Below, in pieces: positions 15,781 through 22,722 of a stretch of 43,707 nucleotides of DNA (position 1 is the first letter of the stretch; every line of letters begins with the position of its first letter). The translations under genes and the position numbers were made by a program. The DNA is from Oscillospiraceae bacterium (GTDB lineage Bacteria; Bacillota; Clostridia; Oscillospirales; Oscillospiraceae). The DNA is taken from contig WQXS01000016.1 of the NCBI GenBank assembly GCA_009784725.1, positions 1 to 43,707 on the forward strand, written 5' to 3'. Under the pieces are notes generated by a model. It worked only from the letters and a program-made list of their open reading frames with translations. It searched no databases and was not told where the DNA came from.

Positions 15781-16625
15781 ATGACACATGTAATTAACCC
15801 CTACCTGCCTATCAAAGCAACAATTGAGAAAATAATACAGGAAACAACATCACCTGATTTGGATGTTAAAACGTTCAGAATCAAGCTTCTGACCGATGAG
15901 CCGTTCAATTTCATGCCCGGGCAGTTTGTGGAGTTTCCATCCCCGGGATTGGAGAGTGTCCGTTTGGATTTGCTTCCATGCCTTATGAAAACAATGTCTT
16001 TGATATAACAATAAAGCGTACGGGTAGGGTTACAAATAGAATCCACGCTTTGGATGAAGGCGAAACCGTCTGGATACGAGGACCCTTCGGTAATACATTC
16101 CCCCTTGAGTTAATGGAAAAAAGCGACCTGCTAATCGTTGCAGGCGGTATTGGTCTTGCTCCTCTCCGCCCGCTTATACAGTACGCACTTCACCCGGATA
16201 ACCGCAGCAAATACGGAAAAATCGACATGCTGCTTGCTGCCCGCAGCTCTACAGACCACTGCTTTACATACGACTACGATACATGGCGCAGTATGGGTGA
16301 AGCAACGATTCTGCAAACAATCGACAGAGAAGAACCGGACTGGACAGGTCTTGTAGGTTTTCCGCATAATCTGATAAAAGATATGCCGATAGATATAAAG
16401 AACCGCTATGCAATCTTATGCGGCCCTCCTATAATGATAAAAGCCGTTCAGGAAGCCCTGACCGAGATGGGAATGCCACCCGAAAATATCTACACAACCC
16501 TTGAGATGCGAATGACCTGCGGTGTCGGAAAATGCGCAAAATGCAACATCGGCCACCACTACGTCTGCATAGACGGCCCCGTCTTCTCCATCGCCGAACT
16601 CTCCGTCATGCCCGACGAATACTAG
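15781..16625 (+). pseudogene. AsrB/NfnA-like FAD-NAD(P)H reductase, split by a one-base frameshift
   Basis: Frame 1 from ATG 15781 gives the start of a ferredoxin-NADP-reductase-like subunit (NPYLPIKATIEKI, DVKTFRIKL, FMPGQFVEF), then runs into unrelated sequence and stops near 16006. From ~15933 the third frame continues the family exactly (VSIPGIGECPFGFAS, VFDITIKRTG, VAGGIGLAPLRPL, ILCGPPIMIK). It ends with the [2Fe-2S] motif CGVGKCAKCNIGHHYVC. One extra G between GAG (15931-15933) and TTTCC would restore the gene, giving a protein of about 281 residues. The family is the gamma subunit of sulfhydrogenases, AsrB or NfnA, and reduces or oxidises NAD(P)H. No classical slippery heptamer is seen. 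Either a recent mutation, a sequencing or assembly error, or less likely recoding. The intact downstream half shows no other decay. Confidence 0.85.
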
Positions 16626-16657
16626 AACATGTTGTGTAGTTGACATTTTTGTATACT

Positions 16658-16684
16658 GCACAAGAGAACCGCCCCCCCTTGTGT
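16658..16684 (+). repeat. Solitary palindromic unit PE-6 (intergenic)
   Basis: One inverted unit: CACAAG (16659-16664) and CTTGTG (16678-16683) around AGAACCGCCCCCC, a variant of the core with an extended C run. This is the only first-family copy seen outside a reading frame. Confidence 0.75.
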
Positions 16685-16707
16685 TCTTGTGGGGTTTATG
16701 CTAGAAT
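16679..16707 (+). promoter_or_regulatory. Possible promoter of the GlpA-like operon, -35 inside PE-6
   Basis: TTGTGT (16679-16684) and TAGAAT (16702-16707) are 17 bases apart, 35 bases before ATG 16743. The -35 box is made of the end of the palindromic unit. The match is moderate (4 and 5 of 6). A separate TTGACA at 16640 has no good -10 partner. Confidence 0.4.
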
Positions 16708-16742
16708 CTAGTTAGATTTTTTGTAAAAAGGATGAGGCTTTA

Positions 16743-18602
16743 ATGTCATTTATCAGGACACTTAATAAGAAGCTTAATAAGGTATTGCATGGACAGGTGT
16801 CGGCCGATGAGGATGGCGGCTGTCTTGTTCTTTCGGGTGCTCTTGAGCGTTGGAGTGACGTTGTTCTTGCTTGTAAAATGGCTGTGGAAAAAAGCCCTTA
16901 CAGCGGGTTTATCAATAATATTGAGTGTGTCGGTGAAAAGCAGGTGCCTATCCGCAAGCCTAAGGTTGAAGACAGTGCTCTTGAATGGGAAGAACCTGAT
17001 GTTCTTATTATCGGCGGCGGTGTAATCGGATGCGCAATTGCACGTGAGCTGACTAAATATAAGCTAAGCGTATTAATAGTTGAAAAAGAGCATGATGTCG
17101 CAATGCAGGCATCGGGGCGAAATCTTGGAGTTGTTCAATCGGGAGTGGGTCTAAAGAAGGGTTCTATGCGCTATAAGTTCTGTCGACAAGGTAATGCTAT
17201 GTATGCGAACCTTTGTAGTGAGCTGGAAGTCGACTTTATGCATTCAGGTCAGTATGTCTACTTAGCCAAGCGTTTGTGGGATTCGTTCTTATCCTTTACG
17301 CTCATCTATTGGAAGTGGCTTGGAATAAAAGGTGTTAAAAAACTCGGAAGAGATGAGCTTGCTAAATACGAGCCGGGAATCAACAAAAACATCGGAGCAG
17401 CACTTCGTTTTCCCGCCTCGGGTGTTGTGCATCCCTTCGATTTAACTATTGCGTTAGCTGAAAACGCTGTGCAAAACGGAGCCGTGTTATCTCTCAATAC
17501 ACTAGTAACATCAATATCCTCATCTGATGGGGTTATTAAAAGTGTAGATACGAACCGCGGGACAATCAAACCAAAGGTTGTTGTCAATGCAGCAGGTGTT
17601 TTCAGTGAGAGCATTGCAGCAATGGCAGGAGATCGTTTCTTTTCCATACGTCCGGTTAAAGGAACAGCTGCAGTACTTGACAGAAAAGCCACAAGCGGCC
17701 TTATTCAAACAGTTATAACATCACGAGGGCTTTTTTCAAAGAAAAAAAAGCATTGCAGAGACGCAAGTGTAGTACGATCTGTATATGGTTCAGTCCTGAT
17801 TGGCCCCGATACCTTTGAAACAATGCATAAAGAGGACTATACAACAACACCGCAGAATTTAAAGGATGTTGTCGAAACCGCAAAACGCACAGTTCCCGAA
17901 ATCGACGAAGGTATGATAATTACATACTTCTCCGGAATTCAAGCTGCAACGTTTGAAGATGATTTTATTATTGAAAAAGGACGTTATATTTCCAATATTA
18001 TCCATGCAGCCGGGATTCAGACTCCCGGGCTTACTGCTGCTCCTGCAATCGGTGTAGAAGTTGCAAAATTGGTACTCGATTCCTTCGGAGGCGAAAGCAC
18101 AGTCGGATTAAATAACGAATTTGACCCTGTAAGGATTGCACCTACACGTCCCTCACAGATGGATGTTTCAGCAAGAGCAGCTTTGATAGAATCAAATCCG
18201 GACTACGGAATAATTATCTGCAGATGCGAGGAAATAAGTAAGGGTGAAGTAATTGCAGCGCTTCGAAGAAATGTCCGCTGTGATTCAATAGACGGAGTAA
18301 AGCGGCGTGTACGCCCCGGTATGGGCTGCTGTCACGGAAGTTATTGCACTCCCTTGGTACTGGATATAATTTCTTCAGATAAAAGACTTGCTCCTCATAA
18401 CGTCCGTAAAAGCGGCAGCGGAAGTGAGAAACTTTACGGTTTATCAAAGACAATTTTGCAAAATAAAGAACTCTCTTTCTTTGGTGAGTTCGGTAAAAAC
18501 AGAACCGACCCTGAAACAGCTAAACGCCTGCAGGCAAGAGCAATCGCAATGATGACTGCACATTCCGACAGAAAGGACACTGATATAAATGCTGATGAGT
18601 AA
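16743..18602 (+). CDS. GlpA-like FAD-dependent oxidoreductase with BFD-like [2Fe-2S] domain
   Basis: A 619-residue protein. Residues ~10-65 form a small alpha/beta segment resembling a BON domain (VLHGQVS...LVLSGALE...AVEKSPYSGFINNIECV, in parts). From 86 a DAO-type flavoprotein follows: GGGVIG 91-96, VEKEHDVAMQASGRN, FPASGVVHPFDL, KVVVNAAGVFSE, SGIQAATFED. The C-terminal region has the BFD-like cluster motif C493-x-C495 ... C530-x4-C535 (ICRCEE, CCHGSYC). This is the architecture of anaerobic glycerol-3-phosphate dehydrogenase GlpA and related clostridial enzymes. It overlaps the next gene by 14 bases; the operon GlpA-like, GlpB-like, DUF1667 is a known trio. The substrate is probably glycerol-3-phosphate, but other hydroxy-acids are possible. 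The N-terminal addition is unusual. Confidence 0.82.
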   Translation: MSFIRTLNKKLNKVLHGQVSADEDGGCLVLSGALERWSDVVLACKMAVEKSPYSGFINNIECVGEKQVPIRKPKVEDSALEWEEPDVLIIGGGVIGCAIARELTKYKLSVLIVEKEHDVAMQASGRNLGVVQSGVGLKKGSMRYKFCRQGNAMYANLCSELEVDFMHSGQYVYLAKRLWDSFLSFTLIYWKWLGIKGVKKLGRDELAKYEPGINKNIGAALRFPASGVVHPFDLTIALAENAVQNGAVLSLNTLVTSISSSDGVIKSVDTNRGTIKPKVVVNAAGVFSESIAAMAGDRFFSIRPVKGTAAVLDRKATSGLIQTVITSRGLFSKKKKHCRDASVVRSVYGSVLIGPDTFETMHKEDYTTTPQNLKDVVETAKRTVPEIDEGMIITYFSGIQAATFEDDFIIEKGRYISNIIHAAGIQTPGLTAAPAIGVEVAKLVLDSFGGESTVGLNNEFDPVRIAPTRPSQMDVSARAALIESNPDYGIIICRCEEISKGEVIAALRRNVRCDSIDGVKRRVRPGMGCCHGSYCTPLVLDIISSDKRLAPHNVRKSGSGSEKLYGLSKTILQNKELSFFGEFGKNRTDPETAKRLQARAIAMMTAHSDRKDTDINADE

Positions 18603-19842
18603 AGTTGGTGTTGTTGTTATCGGCGGAGGTCCTGCGGGTCTTTCGGCGGCTATTGCCGCATCCTACGACGGTGCTTCTGTCTTATTGGTTGAAAGGGATG
18701 CACGCCTAGGAGGAACCCTTAAGCAATGTGTACATAACGATTTCGGAGTCCTGCGATACGATGAGCGGCTCGCAGGACCCGAATATGCGTTCAGAGATAT
18801 TTCCACTCTTGACCAAACAAATACTTTTGTTTTATTACAGACTACCGTTACCAGAATTGTTAGTATTGGCAACACTTTTCAATTGACCATGTTAAACAGA
18901 CATGGAGTTATGAATGTTGAGTCAAAGTGTATCGTTATCGCAACGGGAGCTAAAGAGCGTTCTGCAAGGCAGCTTTCAATTCACGGAGCAAGACCTTCGG
19001 GTGTTTTTACTGCAGGAAGCGCTCAATATTACATGAATATAATGGGGCAATTGCCCTCAAAGTACTGCATTATCTTAGGAAGCGACAATATTAGCATGAT
19101 TATGGCTAGAAGACTGTCCTTAGAGGGTGCCAGAGTGCTTGGAGTCTATGAACCCAAGGAATACCCGCAGGGAGCGCTTAAAAACGTTGTAGAATGCCTT
19201 AGTGATTTCAACATTCCCTTACATTTTCAGCATACAATTACCCATGTAGGAGGGACTCAGCGCTTAAATTCCGTTGTAATCAGTAGAGTTGACAAGAATT
19301 TAAACCCTATCAGGGGTTCTGAGAATCAAGTAAAGTGCGATACACTGCTTATTTCTGCCGGTTTTGTGCCTGAAGCGCCTCTCGCAGAGAGCTTAGGCAT
19401 TCCTTTTTCAAACGAAACACTCGGACCTCTATGTGATCACAACTATATGACACTGCTTGATGGTGTTTATGTCTGCGGTAATGCAATGCATATAAGCGAC
19501 AAGGTCGATTATACATCCGAGAGCGGTGAAATAGCCGGAAGAAATGCAGCAAGATATATGGAAAGGGATCGCCGGCTTGTCAGCATCACAACAAGTAAGG
19601 ATTTCCTTTATTGCGCACCTCAGTACATTAACATTGATATGCTGCACAATGAAACTGTTTTATACTTTAAACCAAAAGAAGCACGTGAAAATGCGGTTGT
19701 TAAGGTCTATGCAGACGGATTTGAGGTATTTTCTCAGGAATACCCTACTTTAAGACCGCCTGAGGTTCAAAAATTGGCGTTTAATATTACCTCTGCTCTT
19801 AACCCCGACAGCAAAGTAGATCTGAGAATGGAGATTGGTTGA
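18589..19842 (+). CDS. GlpB/HcnB-like FAD-dependent oxidoreductase
   Basis: A 417-residue flavoprotein of the pyridine nucleotide-disulfide reductase type: FAD loop VIGGGPAGLSAAIAA at the start, LVERDARLGGTLKQC with HNDFG, IVIATGAKERSARQL and a late VYVCGNAMHISD motif. It is the usual partner of GlpA-like proteins and takes electrons onward, probably to NAD or a quinone substitute. ATG 18589 lies inside the end of the previous gene; a second ATG at 18595 (MSKVGVV) is an alternative start. The stop TGA overlaps the next ATG (TGATG). Residues after ~330 form a small beta domain typical of this subgroup. Confidence 0.85.
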   Translation: MLMSKVGVVVIGGGPAGLSAAIAASYDGASVLLVERDARLGGTLKQCVHNDFGVLRYDERLAGPEYAFRDISTLDQTNTFVLLQTTVTRIVSIGNTFQLTMLNRHGVMNVESKCIVIATGAKERSARQLSIHGARPSGVFTAGSAQYYMNIMGQLPSKYCIILGSDNISMIMARRLSLEGARVLGVYEPKEYPQGALKNVVECLSDFNIPLHFQHTITHVGGTQRLNSVVISRVDKNLNPIRGSENQVKCDTLLISAGFVPEAPLAESLGIPFSNETLGPLCDHNYMTLLDGVYVCGNAMHISDKVDYTSESGEIAGRNAARYMERDRRLVSITTSKDFLYCAPQYINIDMLHNETVLYFKPKEARENAVVKVYADGFEVFSQEYPTLRPPEVQKLAFNITSALNPDSKVDLRMEIG

Positions 19843-20474
19843 TGAAAGATTTATACTGTATTACCTGCCCTGCAGGGTGTAAATTGACGGTTATCGGAAG
19901 CGGCTTCGATATGATAGTTGAGGGTAACAAATGTGAGAAGGGCAGAGAGTTCGCAACACATGAAATGTCAAACCCCTCCAGAACACTCACAACCACTGTA
20001 AGAACTAAGTTTCCCGGTGTTCCCGTCATATCCGTACGCACTGCGGGAGAGATACCGAGAGACAAGCTTATGAGTGCAATGAGAGAGCTAAGCGACGTGG
20101 TTGTAGAGACCGAACTTGAGGTAGGAGACACTGTTTTAGAGGATGTTGCTAAGACAGGAATTAGCGTCATCATCACAAGCTCAGCTTTAATGAAGCTTGG
20201 CGCAGAGCTCGAAAACAAGAATGTCGAGCTAAGTAAAAGGGGTTCTGTAAGCGCACAGGACACCTCATCCTCCGGTTTTTCAGGCCAAGGAATTGGAATT
20301 GTAAGGAATCCGGATGCTTTAGACGATTTAGGTGCTGATGCAGCCGGCGGTTTCGTCGGAGCAGCCGGTGAAGCAGTCGGCGTAGAAGACACATTTGAAG
20401 ACGAAACTGCCGGTGAAACCCAAAATAGCGAGAACAGATTAAGACCTTCCGGAAGACCACACATAAGAAAGTAA
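19842..20474 (+). CDS. DUF1667 iron-sulfur protein with long acidic tail
   Basis: A 210-residue protein. C6-x2-C9-x3-C13 ... C31 (CITCPAGC, NKCEKG) is a [4Fe-4S] binding pattern like that at the start of molybdopterin oxidoreductases, as in DUF1667. Conserved SNPSRTLTTTVRT and IPRDKLMSAMREL follow. Usual members are about 120 residues. Here ~90 more residues, rich in Gly, Ala, Glu, Asp and Ser, follow after residue 115, with no recognisable fold. It completes the GlpA-like/GlpB-like trio and probably passes electrons for it. The complementary strand also has a long open frame (19799-20464), judged a shadow because of the clear family motif here and the operon overlap. Confidence 0.82.
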   Translation: MKDLYCITCPAGCKLTVIGSGFDMIVEGNKCEKGREFATHEMSNPSRTLTTTVRTKFPGVPVISVRTAGEIPRDKLMSAMRELSDVVVETELEVGDTVLEDVAKTGISVIITSSALMKLGAELENKNVELSKRGSVSAQDTSSSGFSGQGIGIVRNPDALDDLGADAAGGFVGAAGEAVGVEDTFEDETAGETQNSENRLRPSGRPHIRK

Positions 20475-20501
20475 GGAATTGCTTCGCAGCATTCCTTACT
20501 T
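20469..20501 (+). terminator. Hairpin at the end of the GlpA-like operon
   Basis: AAGTAAGGAAT (20469-20479) pairs perfectly with ATTCCTTACTT (20491-20501). The 11-bp stem includes the stop codon of the DUF1667 gene. There is no T-run, so it may act as a 3'-end stabiliser or weak terminator. Confidence 0.6.
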
Positions 20502-20521
20502 ATTTGAACGGTCTATATGGA

Positions 20522-20603
20522 TGTCATTATAAGGCACGAAGCAATCCAGTTATTGAAGTTCTTATTCTGGATCGCCACGTCGCTTTGCTCCTCGTGATGA
20601 CGA
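20522..20603 (+). repeat. Third-family palindromic repeat (GAAGCAATCCAG type)
   Basis: TGTCATTATAAGG...CGAAGCAATCCAG on the left is mirrored imperfectly by CTGGATCGCCACGTCGCTTTG (in part) and CTCCTCGTGATGACGA on the right. The left arm seems to have lost some bases. It sits in the 141-base gap between the convergent DUF1667 and sugar-mutase genes. It differs in sequence from the two other repeat families of the window. Confidence 0.68.
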
Positions 20604-20615
20604 GGTTTATGAATT

Positions 20616-22343
20616 TTATTTTGCCAATTTGTCTGCCCAGATGCTGTATTTTTCTACTTTTTCGTTGCATTCGGCGAGTGTGGTGCCGCTTGCGAGGATG
20701 TAGACCTTTACTTTTGGTTCGGTGCCGGAGGGGCGCACTATGACGACTGTGCCGTCTGCAGTGCCGTAGCGGAGTACATTTGAACCGCTAAGCTCAATTT
20801 TGGATTCCTTACCCGTGACAGTGTCGATTTCGGTGCCGGTGTCATAATCCCGCCTGACAACAACCTTAATACCTGCAAGCTCTGACGGCGGCTCCATCCG
20901 AAGCCCTGCCATCAAATCACGCATTTTTGCAATACCGTCAAGACCCGGCATAACAAGATTCATTGTTCTCTCGCCGTACTGCCCGTATTTCTCATATAAT
21001 TTCAAAAGAGCATCATAAAGCGTCATGCCCTGCCCTGCATACCATGCAGCCATTTCAGCAAGCAGCATTGAAGCTGTGACAGCGTCCTTATCACGGACAA
21101 AATCACCGATCATATAACCGTAAGACTCCTCATACGAGAAAATGACATTTCCTTCTCCAGCCGCCTCAAGGGCGTTTTTCTTTTCTGCCATGAATTTAAA
21201 GCCTGTAAATGTATCGTAACAGTCAACACCGTTTTTTTCCGAAATCAAACGAGCCATTTCGGTTGTTACAAGTGATTTGAGCATAACAGGCTTTTCAGGC
21301 ATTGTACCTGCACGTTTTTTCGCTCCGATTATATAATCAAGCAACAATACACCTGTCTGATTACCCGACAGCGTAATATATTCTCCTGTATCGGAACGCA
21401 CCATTATGCCCACTCGGTCGGCATCGGGGTCGGTTCCGATAATTAAATCCGCTCCATTTTCTTTTGCAAGAGTTACGGCAAGAGAAAAACCTTCGGGGTT
21501 TTCGGGATTCGGTGATATAACTGTCGGGAATGTCCCGTCTATTTTCATCTGTTCGGGTTCACATATAATATGCTTTAACCCGAGACGGCGCAGTGCTTCC
21601 GGAACTAATTTATAGCCTGTTCCGTGAAAGGGTGTATACACCAGTTTAAAGGTATCCGCTACTTTCCTTACTGCTTCGAAATCGTTAGCCTGCTCCATTA
21701 CATTTTTCATGAAAAGCTCGTCGGTTTCCGCTCCCATAATGGTAATAAGCCCTTTATCAACAGCTTCATCATAATCCATTGAACGAATTGAATTAAACAT
21801 ATCAAGCTTTTCCATTTTAGCGGCTATTTCGGAAGCATGATGGGGAGGAAGCTGCGCTCCGTCCGACCAATAAACCTTATAACCGTTGTATTCTTTCGGG
21901 TTATGGCTTGCTGTAACGTTAATCCCGGCAATACAACCGTATTCACGTATTGCAAAGGAAAGCTCCGGTGTTGGTCGTAAAGATTCAAAAATACGGACCT
22001 TAATGCCATTGCCTGCTATAATCCCTGCAGCGCTGCGTGCAAACTCATCACTTTTAAGACGTGAATCATAACCTATTGCAACACATTTGCTTGCGTTATC
22101 GCCGGGTTCGGCAAGTATAAGCTCGGCAAATGCCTGTGTTGTGTGTCTTATCACATGAATGTTCATTCTGTACAGTCCGACTGCCATAATTCCGCGAAGA
22201 CCTGCAGTGCCGAACTCAAGGCGGCTGAAAAATCTGCTTTCTATTTCTTTCTCGTCATTTGCTATGCTTCGAAGCTCATCTTTTTCAGACTCCGATAATG
22301 CATCGCTTAAAAGCCATGCCTGATATTGCTTTTTATAGTCCAT
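20616..22343 (-). CDS. pgcA: Alpha-phosphoglucomutase / phospho-sugar mutase
   Basis: A 575-residue protein of the alpha-D-phosphohexomutase superfamily that interconverts glucose-1-P and glucose-6-P (or a related sugar). Motifs: FGTAGLRG, the phospho-Ser loop TASHNP (Ser 146), the metal loop GTDPDADRVG, the sugar loop FSYEESYGY and the phosphate site VRPSGTEPKVKVY. Length and order match PgcA of Bacilli and Clostridia. The start ATG 22343 (MDYKKQYQAWL) aligns with the family; a GTG at 22379 would add 12 residues but has no better ribosome site. The upstream DUF2007 gene ends seven bases before that GTG, so the two are likely one unit. Housekeeping role in glycogen, cell-wall or exopolysaccharide sugar supply. 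Confidence 0.92.
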   Translation of the reverse strand: MDYKKQYQAWLLSDALSESEKDELRSIANDEKEIESRFFSRLEFGTAGLRGIMAVGLYRMNIHVIRHTTQAFAELILAEPGDNASKCVAIGYDSRLKSDEFARSAAGIIAGNGIKVRIFESLRPTPELSFAIREYGCIAGINVTASHNPKEYNGYKVYWSDGAQLPPHHASEIAAKMEKLDMFNSIRSMDYDEAVDKGLITIMGAETDELFMKNVMEQANDFEAVRKVADTFKLVYTPFHGTGYKLVPEALRRLGLKHIICEPEQMKIDGTFPTVISPNPENPEGFSLAVTLAKENGADLIIGTDPDADRVGIMVRSDTGEYITLSGNQTGVLLLDYIIGAKKRAGTMPEKPVMLKSLVTTEMARLISEKNGVDCYDTFTGFKFMAEKKNALEAAGEGNVIFSYEESYGYMIGDFVRDKDAVTASMLLAEMAAWYAGQGMTLYDALLKLYEKYGQYGERTMNLVMPGLDGIAKMRDLMAGLRMEPPSELAGIKVVVRRDYDTGTEIDTVTGKESKIELSGSNVLRYGTADGTVVIVRPSGTEPKVKVYILASGTTLAECNEKVEKYSIWADKLAK

Positions 22344-22385
22344 TTGCTGATAACCGTGCCTTTCTACCTTGTTTTCCACCCTGTA

Positions 22386-22691
22386 TTATTCTGCATCCCC
22401 GTCATCTTCTACGGGTTTTGCCGATAAAACATTTTGAGCTTCCTCGAGCATTGTCTCGGGAACGAATATCTCCATACCGCTCGGCGGATGGCCGAGAATT
22501 AATTTGCCGAACTGACCGTTGTTCGGATACTCACTTACATGCGGAATGCCGTAAGCCTGAAGAAGGTTCAGAGCTACCTCCAAATCCAGCGGTCCGCCCG
22601 AAATATGCTTTAAATAAACAGGAGCGACGGGTTCACCGTTTTCATCCTTCGGCCAATGCGGTCCGTCGGGTTTTTTGAATTTCCAATCCAT
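22386..22691 (-). CDS. DUF2007-like small protein
   Basis: A 101-residue soluble protein. The segment LNLLQAYGIPHVSEYPNNGQ, then FGKLILGHPPSGMEIFVPE and a short helix (LEEAQNVLS), resembles DUF2007, a small PII-like fold called putative signal-transducing protein. The first 35 residues are Trp/Pro/Lys rich and the last ten acidic. GGGGGAA is 7 bases before the ATG. The start and end lie between the kinase gene and pgcA on the same strand. Its exact role is unknown, and no partner can be named from context. Confidence 0.72.
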   Translation of the reverse strand: MDWKFKKPDGPHWPKDENGEPVAPVYLKHISGGPLDLEVALNLLQAYGIPHVSEYPNNGQFGKLILGHPPSGMEIFVPETMLEEAQNVLSAKPVEDDGDAE

Positions 22692-22722
22692 TTAAATTTC
22701 CCCCAATAAATGTATTCATTAT

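Noticed and set aside
15920-15960. Programmed ribosomal frameshift in the AsrB-like gene
   Set aside because: No slippery heptamer of the X XXY YYZ type and no clear stimulatory hairpin at the joint; a one-base deletion or sequence error is simpler.
19799-20464. Long open frame (221 codons) on the minus strand
   Set aside because: Lies opposite the DUF1667 gene, which has the Cys motif and operon overlaps; the antisense translation is Ser/Pro rich with no family motif.
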